This document shows, one piece after another, positions 8,265 to 17,759 of a DNA stretch of 64,000 bases. Position numbers and translations under genes: made by a program. Under the pieces are notes generated by a model, which worked only from the letters and a program-made list of their open reading frames with translations, was not told the DNA's origin and searched no databases. The stretch is from Mucilaginibacter geliditolerans. GTDB taxonomy: Bacteria > Bacteroidota > Bacteroidia > Sphingobacteriales > Sphingobacteriaceae. Position 1 is the stretch's first letter, and each line of letters begins with the position of its first letter. The stretch covers positions 152,108 through 216,107 of the forward strand of contig NZ_JACHBY010000008.1 in NCBI RefSeq assembly GCF_014200495.1, written 5' to 3'.

Positions 8265-9530
8265 ATGAGAAATATCTCATTGATTTTAAAGCAATTTTCA
8301 AGGACGGTTTTATTGATTGCCGGCTTTGCAATTTTGGGATTATCAGCACATGCGCAGGGAGACGCAACCAAAGGCGAAGCTCTTTTTAAAGCCAATTGTA
8401 CAACGTGCCACAAAATTGAATCGCAATTAGTAGGCCCTGCACTGGGTCCGCTAGTAACAGCCGAAACTGATGACAAATGGTTAACCAAATGGATTCAGAA
8501 CAACCAGGCGTTAATAGCGGCCAAGGATGAAAGAGCCCTAAAGATTTACAACCAGTTCAACCAGCAGGGTATGACAGTGTTCGGAAGCTTCACCGATGGT
8601 GATGTTGCTGACATACTGGCTTACATCCGTGCCGATTGGAAAACTCAGCAAGCTAAAGCGACAGCCGCGCCAGTGGGTGGTGCTGCTGCGGCAGATGCTG
8701 GCCCGAGCGATCTGGTTATCTGGGGTTTGATTGGCGTTATCATTGTTGCCTTTATAGTTATACTGGTATTAAACAAGGTGATTGCCACTCTTGAGCGCCT
8801 GATGCTGAAAAGCAAAGGTTTGTTACCTGAAGAGGATCTGGAAGAGAAAGCTCCTGTTGACCGTATGGCGGTTGTTAGGAAACTGGCTAAGAATAAGAAA
8901 TTTGTATTCTTTGTTATCCTGTGCGGTACCGTAGCTTGCGGAAGCTGGACATGGGTTACTCTTTGGAACACTAACGTTCACAGCGGTTACCAGCCGGTAC
9001 AGCCAATCCATTTCCCGCATGATCTGCATGCCGGTGTGATGAAGATTGATTGCCAGTACTGTCACTCAGGTGCATACAAATCTAAAAACGCTTCAATCCC
9101 GTCATTAAATGTTTGTATGAACTGCCATAAGGTAGTTAAACAGGAATCTCCTGAAATACAAAAGATATATGCCGCTTTAGGTTACGATCCTAAAACGCAG
9201 AAATATGACAGCACCAAAGCAAAACCAATGCAATGGGTAAGGGTTCATAACCTGCCTGACTTTGCTTACTTTAACCACTCACAACACGTTAAAGTTGCAG
9301 GCATCAAATGTCAGCAATGCCATGGCCCGGTTCAAACCATGAAAGAAATTTACCAATACTCACCATTAACAATGAAATGGTGTATCCAATGCCACAAACG
9401 TACCGAGGTTAACTATAAAGGAAACGCTTACTACGATAATATGATAGCAGTACACGATCGTATTAAACGCGGTGAGAAAGTTACAGCAGCATCATTGGGT
9501 GGTATCGAGTGCGGTAAATGCCACTATTAA
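8265..9530 (+). CDS. actA: Alternative complex III subunit ActA, multiheme cytochrome c
   Basis: A 421-residue membrane-anchored cytochrome c with six CxxCH heme sites. The first (Cys45) is in an N-terminal monoheme domain following a signal peptide/anchor (residues 1-30). The domain's likely axial Met is in GMTVFG. An Ala-rich linker and a transmembrane helix (about 147-172) follow, then a second helix (about 211-235), then five sites at Cys263, Cys284, Cys349, Cys373 and Cys416, the pentaheme ActA core. It takes electrons from the ActB/quinol side of the complex and passes them towards cytochrome oxidase on the periplasmic face. It is the first gene of the actABCDEF-cta operon. Confidence 0.93.
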   Translation: MRNISLILKQFSRTVLLIAGFAILGLSAHAQGDATKGEALFKANCTTCHKIESQLVGPALGPLVTAETDDKWLTKWIQNNQALIAAKDERALKIYNQFNQQGMTVFGSFTDGDVADILAYIRADWKTQQAKATAAPVGGAAAADAGPSDLVIWGLIGVIIVAFIVILVLNKVIATLERLMLKSKGLLPEEDLEEKAPVDRMAVVRKLAKNKKFVFFVILCGTVACGSWTWVTLWNTNVHSGYQPVQPIHFPHDLHAGVMKIDCQYCHSGAYKSKNASIPSLNVCMNCHKVVKQESPEIQKIYAALGYDPKTQKYDSTKAKPMQWVRVHNLPDFAYFNHSQHVKVAGIKCQQCHGPVQTMKEIYQYSPLTMKWCIQCHKRTEVNYKGNAYYDNMIAVHDRIKRGEKVTAASLGGIECGKCHY

Positions 9531-9574
9531 TATTGAGATTTTAAAACTTAGCAATTACAGTTTATATAGCTTAA

Positions 9575-12500
9575 ATGGACAGCAATAAAAAATACTGGAA
9601 AGGTTTAGAAGAACTGAACAAAACACCAGAATTTGTTGAGAAAAATAAACATGAGTTTGCAGAACCTATTCCTATTGAAGAGGTTTTGGAAAGTGGTGGT
9701 TTATTGGGTAAAACTCCCCGTCGCGACTTTTTAAAGGCTCTTGGCTTTGGAGTTGGTGCGGTTACCCTGGCAGCTTGCGAAAAAGTGCCGGTTCACAAAT
9801 CAATTCCCTATCTGATAAAACCTGAAGAGGTAACTCCGGGTGTAGCCAATTATTACTCATCAAGTTATGATGGCCATGCTATCTTGGTTAAAACCCGCGA
9901 AGGTCGCCCTATTAAGGTTGAAGGTAACCCTAACGATCTTTTATCAAATGGTGGCTTAAGCGCGCAGGCACAAGCTTCGGTATTGGATTTATACGACGTA
10001 AGCCGTGTGAAAAACCCAATACAGGATGGTGCTGACAGCGACTGGGATCACATTGATGCATTTATAAAGAATGAGCTTACAGCGATAAAAGCTGCCGGCA
10101 AAAAGATCCGCATAGTATCATCTACTATAAACAGCCCTTCAACATTAGCGGTTATTGCTGATTTTGTTGCACAATATCCAACTGCAAAACATATTAACTA
10201 CGATGCGGTATCTTATACAGGTATCATCCAGGCTAATCAAAATAGCTTTGGTAAAGCAGTGGTCCCTCACTATAATTTTGATAAGGCTGACGTTATCGTA
10301 AGCTTCGGCGCTGATTTCCTGGGTACCTGGATCTCTCCAACCGAATTTATCGGTCAGTACGTTAAGAACCGTAATAACAAATCGCTGCAAAGCAAAAAGA
10401 TGTCGCGCCACATTCAGTTTGAAACTGGAATGAGCAACACCGGTTCAAATGCTGACGTTCGTATCCCTATCCTCTTATCAGAAGAAGGCATCGCATTAGT
10501 AAACTTATACAATGCTATCTCGGGCACAACATTAGCAGGTTCAAAAAAACTGGATAATGCTGCTGCTGAAAACGCGATAACCCTTGCGGGTAAAGAATTA
10601 TTAGCTGCTAAAGGTAAAGCGTTGGTAGTTGCAGGCTCAAATGATGTTGCGGTACAAACTTTGGTTAATGCCATCAACTCATTATTAGGTAGCTACGGTA
10701 CTACAATTGATTTAGATAATGCTTCAAACCAATATGCCGGCAACGATGCTGAGTTTGTTGAGTTTGTAAGCGATATGGATAAAGGCGATGTTGGCGCAGT
10801 ATTCTTCCTGGGTGCAAATCCAGCGTATGATTACCACAGCGGCGACGCTATAAAAGCTGCTTTAAAGAAAGTACGTTTAAGAGTATCATTCTCTGATTAT
10901 ACTGACGAAACTGCTTCTTTATGTAATATCATTGCTCCAAACCATTACTATTTAGAGTCATGGGGCGATGCAAACGCTATCGAAGGTTACTATACTGTAG
11001 TACAACCAACCATTAACCCTGTATACAACACCCGCCAGGCTGAGCAAAGCTTACTGGTATGGTCTGATAATGCGGTTAAAGATTACTATACTTATGTTAG
11101 AAATAACTGGGATAAAAATCTATTAGCTAAAGGCGGCCTTTCAGGTCAAAAAGGTTGGGAAACATTATTGCAAACGGGCTTTGTTAAAGCTGCTGCTAAA
11201 CCGGCAGGTTCTTACACATTCAGCCATGAGCTTACCGCTGTTGCCCAAACTATACTGGATCACAGCAACGAGCTTGCAGCTGCTAATGGCGATAAAACTA
11301 AAGTTCAGCTTCAGATATTCCAAACTATCGCATTGCGCGATGGTAGCAGGGCTAATAACCCATGGTTACAGGAATTGCCTGATCCGGTTTCAAAAGTTAC
11401 CTGGGGTAACTTTGCTGCTATGTCACCAAGATATGCTAAAAGTTTAGGGCTTGAGCAAGGTGACATCATCACCATTACAGCAAACAACTATTCAATTGAT
11501 CTGCCTGTATTAATACAGCCGGGTCAGCCAGCTGGTACTATAGCTGTAGCTGTTGGTTACGGTCGCACAAAAGCAGGTTTAGTAGGTGATAAAGTAGGAG
11601 AGAACGCTTATCCGTTCCATACTTTCCGTAATGGCACTTTCCAAACTACAGCTGTTGCAACAATAAAAGCAACAGGCGAGCAGTCTGAATTAGCACAAAC
11701 ACAAACACACCATTCATACGAAGGCCGTAACAGCATCATCCGCGAAACTACCTTCACTGAGTACAAAAAGAACCCATACGCGGCAAGTGGTCATTTTGAT
11801 GAGCACAAAACTTATAGCTTATGGGATGAGTACGAGCGCCCTACCTACAACTGGGTAATGGCAATCGACTTAAATGCTTGTACCGGTTGTGGTGCCTGCG
11901 TTGTAGCTTGTAGCGCTGAAAACAACGTTCCTGTTGTTGGTAAAGACGAAGTACGCCGCCGCCGCGAAATGCACTGGATACGTATTGACCGTTACTACAG
12001 CTTTAACGAGAAAGGCAGCCTGATAACTAAAGAATCAGAGATCAACCAATTAAGTGATGGTGATCTGGATAACGTATCGGTTGTTTATCAGCCAATGCTT
12101 TGCCAGCACTGTGATCACGCGCCTTGTGAAACTGTTTGCCCGGTATTGGCTACCGTTCACTCATCAGAAGGTTTAAACCACATGGCTTACAACCGTTGTA
12201 TAGGTACACGTTACTGCGCTAACAACTGCCCTTACAAAGTACGCCGCTTTAACTGGTTTAACTATTGGAACGATTCACGTTTTGATAACTACCTGAACAA
12301 CGAGCATACACAATTAGTACTTAACCCTGATGTGGTAACACGTTTCCGTGGGGTTATGGAAAAATGCTCAATGTGTATTCAACGTATACAAGCAGGCAAG
12401 CTGAAAGCTAAAATGGAAAAACGTTCTGTTAAGGATGGTGACATTAAAGTTGCTTGTCAGCAAACATGCCCTGCCAACGCTATAGTATTTGGTAACGTAA

Positions 12501-12631
12501 ATGATCCTAACTCTGAAGTTGCAAAAGCATTGAAGAGCGAAAGAACTTACTACGTGTTGGAAGAGCTGAACGTACAACCAGGTATTGGTTACCAGGTTAA
12601 AGTTAGAAATAGGACTGAATTAGAGGCTTAA
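9575..12631 (+). CDS. actB: Alternative complex III subunit ActB, fused molybdopterin-like and Fe-S protein
   Basis: A 1018-residue protein with two parts. The N-terminal part (to about residue 730) has the molybdopterin oxidoreductase fold but is known in ActB to lack cofactor. The C-terminal ferredoxin part has four cluster motifs: CTGCGACVVAC (from Cys769), CQHCDHAPCETVCP (from Cys843), a CIGTRYCANNCP segment, and CSMC with CQQTCP near the end. A Tat-type motif TPRRDFLK (Arg49-Arg50) precedes a hydrophobic stretch ending LAAC (Cys68), suggesting Tat export with a possible lipid anchor. It is the peripheral electron-transfer subunit of the quinol oxidising complex. It lies 44 bp after actA. 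Confidence 0.94.
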   Translation: MDSNKKYWKGLEELNKTPEFVEKNKHEFAEPIPIEEVLESGGLLGKTPRRDFLKALGFGVGAVTLAACEKVPVHKSIPYLIKPEEVTPGVANYYSSSYDGHAILVKTREGRPIKVEGNPNDLLSNGGLSAQAQASVLDLYDVSRVKNPIQDGADSDWDHIDAFIKNELTAIKAAGKKIRIVSSTINSPSTLAVIADFVAQYPTAKHINYDAVSYTGIIQANQNSFGKAVVPHYNFDKADVIVSFGADFLGTWISPTEFIGQYVKNRNNKSLQSKKMSRHIQFETGMSNTGSNADVRIPILLSEEGIALVNLYNAISGTTLAGSKKLDNAAAENAITLAGKELLAAKGKALVVAGSNDVAVQTLVNAINSLLGSYGTTIDLDNASNQYAGNDAEFVEFVSDMDKGDVGAVFFLGANPAYDYHSGDAIKAALKKVRLRVSFSDYTDETASLCNIIAPNHYYLESWGDANAIEGYYTVVQPTINPVYNTRQAEQSLLVWSDNAVKDYYTYVRNNWDKNLLAKGGLSGQKGWETLLQTGFVKAAAKPAGSYTFSHELTAVAQTILDHSNELAAANGDKTKVQLQIFQTIALRDGSRANNPWLQELPDPVSKVTWGNFAAMSPRYAKSLGLEQGDIITITANNYSIDLPVLIQPGQPAGTIAVAVGYGRTKAGLVGDKVGENAYPFHTFRNGTFQTTAVATIKATGEQSELAQTQTHHSYEGRNSIIRETTFTEYKKNPYAASGHFDEHKTYSLWDEYERPTYNWVMAIDLNACTGCGACVVACSAENNVPVVGKDEVRRRREMHWIRIDRYYSFNEKGSLITKESEINQLSDGDLDNVSVVYQPMLCQHCDHAPCETVCPVLATVHSSEGLNHMAYNRCIGTRYCANNCPYKVRRFNWFNYWNDSRFDNYLNNEHTQLVLNPDVVTRFRGVMEKCSMCIQRIQAGKLKAKMEKRSVKDGDIKVACQQTCPANAIVFGNVNDPNSEVAKALKSERTYYVLEELNVQPGIGYQVKVRNRTELEA

Positions 12632-12654
12632 TTTATAAATAGAGATTTTAAAAT

Positions 12655-14127
12655 ATGTCATCTCATAGTGAATCAATAATCAGGGAACCGTTAATCACGG
12701 GTAACAATATCACCTACGCGAAGATATCAAATGATATTTTGGCCCCTGTTGAAAGAATGCCCGGAAAAGCCTGGTGGATTGGGTTTACCGTTGCCTCAAT
12801 GGGTGCTACCCTTTGGCTGTTTGCAGTAAGCTATACGTTTTGGTATGGTGTTGGAGCCTGGGGATTAAATAAAACAGTTGGCTGGGCCTGGGATATCACC
12901 GGTTTCGTGTGGTGGGTAGGTATCGGTCACGCCGGAACGCTGATCTCCGCTATATTATTACTGTTCCGTCAAAAATGGCGTAACTCCATTAACCGTTCTG
13001 CAGAAGCGATGACCATCTTCGCGGTAATCTGCGCGGCCAGTTACATTGTGGCTCACATGGGCCGCCCATGGATGGCAGTTTACTCATTACCATTACCAAA
13101 TCAATACGGCTCATTATGGGTTAACTTTAACTCACCACTGATCTGGGACGTATTCGCGATCTCAACATACTTTTCTGTATCATTAGTATTCTGGTACACT
13201 GGTTTATTACCTGATATCGCTTTGATCCGTGACCGTGCTGAAGGCCTTCGCCGTAAAATATACTCGGTGATGTCATTCGGCTGGACAGGTTCAGTAAAAA
13301 CATGGCAGCGTTTTGAAACCGTGTCATTAATATTGGCAGGTATATCAACACCACTGGTACTATCAGTACACTCCATTGTATCAACAGACTTTGCCACATC
13401 ACTGGAACCAGGATGGCATACAACAATTTTCCCTCCGTATTTCGTTGCGGGAGCGATATTTTCAGGTTTTGCCATGGTGCAAACACTGTTACTGATCGCC
13501 CGTAAAGTATTAGGGTTGGAGAACTACATCACCATGTTCCACATTGAGGCGATGAACAAGATCATCATCTTAACAGGTTCAATAGTAATGGTGGCTTACT
13601 GTACTGAGTTCTTCATCGCTTACTATTCAAATGTAGAGTATGAACAGTACGCGTTCATCAACCGTTACTTCGGTCCGTACTGGTGGGCAAGCTGGTCAAT
13701 GTTCTGCTGTAATTGCGTTATCCCGCAGGTATTGTGGTTTAAGGCAGTACGCCGCAGCATTAAAGCAACATGGGTATTATCTATCATCATTAATATAGGT
13801 ATGTGGTTTGAGCGTTTCGTTATCATCGTAACCTCATTACACCGCGATTATATCCCATCAAGCTGGGCAATGTTCTATCCAACATGGATCGACCTGAGCG
13901 TGTTTGTTGGTTCAATAGGTGTGTTCTTTACCTTGTTCCTGTTATTCCTTCGTGTATTGCCATCAATAGCGATCGCCGAAGTGAAATTACTGCTGAAAGG
14001 CTCAAGCGAACAAGAGAAGAAGAAAATATTGGAACATGGCCATGTTGATAGTACACAGGCAGAGTTTTATAAGGATGCATTACGCAAGTTCGACAGTGTT
14101 GAAATTGCAGAATACGAAAAAGTATAA
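12655..14127 (+). CDS. actC: Alternative complex III subunit ActC, NrfD/PsrC-type quinol-binding membrane protein
   Basis: A 490-residue integral membrane protein of the NrfD family with about ten hydrophobic segments. It starts with a cytoplasmic stretch (EPLITGNNITYAKISND), then helices such as WWIGFTVASMGATLWLFAVS. The segment GIGHAGTLISAILLLFRQ matches the conserved NrfD quinol-site helix. In alternative complex III, ActC and ActF form the two related membrane bundles, and ActC is thought to host quinol oxidation. It lies 23 bp after actB and 4 bp before actD. Confidence 0.94.
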   Translation: MSSHSESIIREPLITGNNITYAKISNDILAPVERMPGKAWWIGFTVASMGATLWLFAVSYTFWYGVGAWGLNKTVGWAWDITGFVWWVGIGHAGTLISAILLLFRQKWRNSINRSAEAMTIFAVICAASYIVAHMGRPWMAVYSLPLPNQYGSLWVNFNSPLIWDVFAISTYFSVSLVFWYTGLLPDIALIRDRAEGLRRKIYSVMSFGWTGSVKTWQRFETVSLILAGISTPLVLSVHSIVSTDFATSLEPGWHTTIFPPYFVAGAIFSGFAMVQTLLLIARKVLGLENYITMFHIEAMNKIIILTGSIVMVAYCTEFFIAYYSNVEYEQYAFINRYFGPYWWASWSMFCCNCVIPQVLWFKAVRRSIKATWVLSIIINIGMWFERFVIIVTSLHRDYIPSSWAMFYPTWIDLSVFVGSIGVFFTLFLLFLRVLPSIAIAEVKLLLKGSSEQEKKKILEHGHVDSTQAEFYKDALRKFDSVEIAEYEKV

Positions 14128-14131
14128 TTAA

Positions 14132-14668
14132 ATGAGCAGCACTAAATTTATACTGGGACTTTTCGAAGATCCCGATGAAATGATGGACGGAATACACAAA
14201 CTGCAGCAAAACAGTATTCCTATTTACGATGTGTACACGCCAATGCCTATACACGGTATTGAAGCTAAATTGGGTATTAAGGATTCCCGCCTGGGGTATG
14301 CTGCCTTTATGTTCGGCACTTTGGGTGGTACTGTAATATTCAGTATTATTTACTATGCCATGGTACATGACTGGCCAATAAACATAGGCGGTAAAAATGC
14401 ATTCGCTATCCCGGATTTTGTTCCGATCACTTTCGAATGGACCGTTTTATACACCGCTTTTGGTATAGTTGGAACATTCTTTTTCGCGACGCACCTTTTC
14501 CCGGGCCGTACGCCAAGGGTAATGGATTACAGAGCTACAGATGATCGCTTTGTTATCGCTATTGATGCAAAAGGAAATATACCACACGAGGATATCACTA
14601 ATTTATTAAAAGAAGCCGGAGCTGTTGAAGTAAAGCATAACGACAGAAAATATGTTAGCTATGAATAA
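14132..14668 (+). CDS. actD: Alternative complex III subunit ActD (DUF3341)
   Basis: A 178-residue protein of the DUF3341 family, a peripheral/membrane subunit of alternative complex III. The N-terminal domain (LGLFEDPDEMMDGI, YDVYTPMPIHGI) is cytoplasmic. Two membrane helices follow (about residues 55-80 and 100-125), and the C-terminal tail contains DDRFVIAIDA. Its exact role is structural. The 3' end overlaps the start of actE, consistent with translational coupling. Confidence 0.92.
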   Translation: MSSTKFILGLFEDPDEMMDGIHKLQQNSIPIYDVYTPMPIHGIEAKLGIKDSRLGYAAFMFGTLGGTVIFSIIYYAMVHDWPINIGGKNAFAIPDFVPITFEWTVLYTAFGIVGTFFFATHLFPGRTPRVMDYRATDDRFVIAIDAKGNIPHEDITNLLKEAGAVEVKHNDRKYVSYE

Positions 14669-15236
14669 AATTAAAATATTAGGCATAACGGTTATCACTA
14701 TTGCTGCTACGGTTGTAATTACATCGTGCAAAGATAAAAGGAGCACCGGTTGGGAATACGCCCCTAATATGTATGAACACATCGCATACGACCCTGATCA
14801 AAAGAATGACAATTTTAAGGATGGTAAAACAGCACAGGTTCCGCCTGCTGGTACCACACCTATAGGTTTTGTTAGGTTTGATTATCCAAACACACATGAC
14901 GGATATGAATTAGCCGGAACTGAAGTAAAAAGCCCGTTGCCACAAACTCAGGCTAATTTTGCTGATGGTGAAGTATTATTCGCACATTTCTGCTCACCAT
15001 GCCATGGTTTAACAGGCCAGGGTGATGGTTTGGTAGTTCAACACGGATTTCCGCCTCCGCCATCTTATTCAAAAGGTCAGTCATCACGTGGTGGCGCTAT
15101 GAAAGATTTAACAGACGGTAAAATTTATCATACTATTACTTACGGCTTAAATGCTATGGGCTCTTATGCCTCACAGCTTGCACCGGACGAACGCTGGAAA
15201 GTAATTATGTATGTTCACCATTTACAAACATTATAA
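14661..15236 (+). CDS. actE: Alternative complex III subunit ActE, monoheme cytochrome c lipoprotein
   Basis: About 191 residues with a lipoprotein signal (hydrophobic helix ending VVITSC) and one heme site, CSPCHG, in the pattern FAHFCSPCHGLTGQGDG. A Met ligand is plausible in LNAMGSYASQ. It is a periplasmic monoheme cytochrome anchored to the membrane that belongs to the complex and is a candidate direct donor to oxidase. The start could also be the ATG at 14652, adding MLA; I chose 14661 because it overlaps the actD stop in the usual coupled arrangement. Confidence 0.91.
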   Translation: MNKIKILGITVITIAATVVITSCKDKRSTGWEYAPNMYEHIAYDPDQKNDNFKDGKTAQVPPAGTTPIGFVRFDYPNTHDGYELAGTEVKSPLPQTQANFADGEVLFAHFCSPCHGLTGQGDGLVVQHGFPPPPSYSKGQSSRGGAMKDLTDGKIYHTITYGLNAMGSYASQLAPDERWKVIMYVHHLQTL

Positions 15237-15247
15237 GCTTATTTTAA

Positions 15248-16501
15248 ATGAACACTCATAATAGTTTTGACGAAAGATTTGTTTTTGAGGGCAAAGCCAA
15301 AAACTGGAGCTTAATTGCTATTGCTATCGGCGTTATTGCCATAATAGCAGGTTTTTTGGTTAACGCCGACCGCACATTTTCAAACTTATTGTTGATGGGC
15401 TACTACTTTACGTGTGTTTGTGCTGCTGGTGGCGTTTTTTGCGCTATACAATATGCTGCACAGGCAGGCTGGTCGGCCTCAATGATCCGTATCCCGCAGG
15501 CATTTATAAAGGTATTACCTATTGCTGCCGTTATATTGATCGCAATTATTGCAGCAGGTATCCATTTTACACATGATGTAGTTATTCATGGCCAAACGGT
15601 AGCACAACCATATTTATATGCACAATGGGCAACACCTGGTTTAACCGATCCTAAAAGCCCGTTATATGATACCATGGTAACCGGCAAATCAGGATTCTTA
15701 AATATACCATTCTTCTTTATACGTTTAGTAGTATTCTTAGGCCTTTACAGCTTAATTGGCCTTATGCTGGTTAAGTACTCAGAAAATGAAGATGAAATAG
15801 GCGGAATGAGCAATTACAAAAAGAGCTTTAACGCTGCCTGCGTATTCTTACTGGTATTTGGTTTAACTGATCCCCTGTTTGGTTTCGATGCGATCATGTC
15901 ATTAGAAGCTCGTTGGTACTCCACCATGTTTGGCTGGTATAACTTAGCAGCTTTATGGGTAAGCGGTTTAGCAGTAATTACACTTACCACTATTTTATTA
16001 AAGGAAAAAGGATATTTCTCATGGTTAACAGAAGATCACATGCACAACATGGGTTTATATATGTTTGCCTTCTCTATATTCTGGACTTATGTATGGTTCT
16101 TCCAGTTCCTGTTAACATACTATGCTAACATACCTGAGGAAGCTATATATTTTTATAAAAGATGGGAGCCTGAGTTTAAACCATGGTTCTGGTTAAACAT
16201 TGTTATCAACTTTGCAGCTCCATTCCTGCTGTTGATGGCCCGTGATTACAAACGTAAGATCAGCCTGTTAAAATGGGTTAGTGTAATTATAATATTAGGC
16301 CACTGGCTTGATTACTATGTGATGATAATGCCTGAAACGGTAGGCCCTAAAGGCAGAGGTTTCTGGTTTGAAGAGGTTGGGATCTTTATTGGTTTCGCAG
16401 GCTTATTTACCTTCCTGATGCTTAGTGCATTGAGTAGGGCTAAGTCACTGGTGCCTAAAAATCATCCGTTTTTGGAAGAGAGCCTTCATCATCACATATA
16501 A
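15248..16501 (+). CDS. actF: Alternative complex III subunit ActF, second quinol:cytochrome c oxidoreductase membrane subunit
   Basis: A 417-residue polytopic membrane protein, shorter and divergent relative of ActC, with about ten helices (for example WSLIAIAIGVIAIIAGFLV near the N-terminus). The signature DPLFGFDAIMSLEARWYSTMFG is split by hydrophobic turns (key residues DPLFGFD, MSLEARWYST), typical of the Bacteroidota ActF. The protein ends in a His cluster. It completes the actABCDEF set and is followed by oxidase subunit II. Confidence 0.92.
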   Translation: MNTHNSFDERFVFEGKAKNWSLIAIAIGVIAIIAGFLVNADRTFSNLLLMGYYFTCVCAAGGVFCAIQYAAQAGWSASMIRIPQAFIKVLPIAAVILIAIIAAGIHFTHDVVIHGQTVAQPYLYAQWATPGLTDPKSPLYDTMVTGKSGFLNIPFFFIRLVVFLGLYSLIGLMLVKYSENEDEIGGMSNYKKSFNAACVFLLVFGLTDPLFGFDAIMSLEARWYSTMFGWYNLAALWVSGLAVITLTTILLKEKGYFSWLTEDHMHNMGLYMFAFSIFWTYVWFFQFLLTYYANIPEEAIYFYKRWEPEFKPWFWLNIVINFAAPFLLLMARDYKRKISLLKWVSVIIILGHWLDYYVMIMPETVGPKGRGFWFEEVGIFIGFAGLFTFLMLSALSRAKSLVPKNHPFLEESLHHHI

Positions 16502-16549
16502 TAATTGTTAAATTTGCAATCAAATATAGAATACCAAACAAACAATAAA

Positions 16550-17743
16550 ATGGGATTCAAAAAAATTCTAAATTCTAAAAAAATATTTTCCCTTTTAGCG
16601 GTTTTTATGCTGACAGGCACTAACCTGTTAATGGCACAAACAGCGGCTCCTGCTGATGCTACCACTGCTGCTGCAGCTGATGATAAAACTGCTATGTGGA
16701 TGGGCGCAGGTTACTATGTACTGCTTTTCCTGTTATTATGTGTAGTAATAGCTATTGTAGGCAAAATTCTTAGAGTTTATGACCTTACCCAACAAATACA
16801 GGGTAAAAAGGAATTGAACTGGAATAACCTGATGGCAGTAATTTGCTTGGTATTCCTGATCTTCGGTATATATGGTGCGTATTGGGAGTTTACCGTACAA
16901 GGTACCCAAACCTTGCCCGAAGCTGCATCAGCACATGGTGTAAAGATTGACGAGATGTTCACAGTAACCACTGTACTTACTATGATCGTGTTCTTTATTA
17001 CCCAGATATTGTTATTTGGCTTCTTATTTAAGTACAGGCACTCAAGCAAACGTAAAGCTTACTATTTACCACATAACAATACTATTGAAAAAGTGTGGAC
17101 AATTGCTCCGGCCATTGTGTTAACCATATTGGTAGTATTTGGTTTCTTTACCTGGCAGGAGATCACTAATAGCGCCGAAGTTAAAGGTGATTTAAATATC
17201 GAAATTACCGGCCATCAGTTTGCATGGGAGCTACGTTATCCTGGTAAAGATCAGAAATTAGGTACTATTGATTATAAATTGGTTTCAGGTACTAACAAAT
17301 TAGGCATCGATTTTAAAGACAGAAACAGTTTTGACGATTTACAGGCTGATACTTTGGTATTGCCGGTAAACAGGTCAATCCGTTTAAATATACGTGCTCA
17401 GGATGTTATCCATAGCGTCTATTTGCCCCACTTCCGTGTACAATTGAACGCGGTACCGGGATTACCTACTTTCTTTAAGTTTGTACCAACTATTACAACT
17501 GCCGAAATGCGTAATAGGTTAGACGATCCTAAGTTTGAATACCTGCTTTATTGCAACAAAATATGCGGTGGTATCCATTACAATATGAAAAAAGTTGTAC
17601 GTGTTGTTACCGAAGCTGAATATCAGGATTGGATAGCAAAACAGAAACCATATTTAACTGATGATTTGAAGAAGCAAATGAATATTGCTACTACAACTCA
17701 GTCAAAAAACGTACAACCAAACAGATTAGCGTTAAATAATTAA
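16550..17743 (+). CDS. ctaC: Cytochrome c oxidase subunit II (CuA, aa3 type)
   Basis: About 397 residues counted from the ATG at 16550; an upstream TTG at 16505 would place extra residues before a normal signal peptide and overlaps a TAAATTTG sequence. The protein has a signal peptide ending LMAQ, an additional hydrophobic helix, then the two subunit II helices and a periplasmic cupredoxin domain. CuA ligands are visible: His288 in HSVYLP, Cys335 and Cys339 in CNKICGGIH, and His343, with Met346. No C-terminal CxxCH follows, so this is an aa3-type and not a caa3-type subunit II. Electrons presumably come from the alternative complex III cytochromes. Confidence 0.94.
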   Translation: MGFKKILNSKKIFSLLAVFMLTGTNLLMAQTAAPADATTAAAADDKTAMWMGAGYYVLLFLLLCVVIAIVGKILRVYDLTQQIQGKKELNWNNLMAVICLVFLIFGIYGAYWEFTVQGTQTLPEAASAHGVKIDEMFTVTTVLTMIVFFITQILLFGFLFKYRHSSKRKAYYLPHNNTIEKVWTIAPAIVLTILVVFGFFTWQEITNSAEVKGDLNIEITGHQFAWELRYPGKDQKLGTIDYKLVSGTNKLGIDFKDRNSFDDLQADTLVLPVNRSIRLNIRAQDVIHSVYLPHFRVQLNAVPGLPTFFKFVPTITTAEMRNRLDDPKFEYLLYCNKICGGIHYNMKKVVRVVTEAEYQDWIAKQKPYLTDDLKKQMNIATTTQSKNVQPNRLALNN

Positions 17744-17759
17744 TTCAAGATTAGCGATT

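Noticed and set aside
13101..13486. Two open frames of about 120 codons antisense to actC
   Set aside because: Shadows of a conserved membrane protein gene, without initiation signals.
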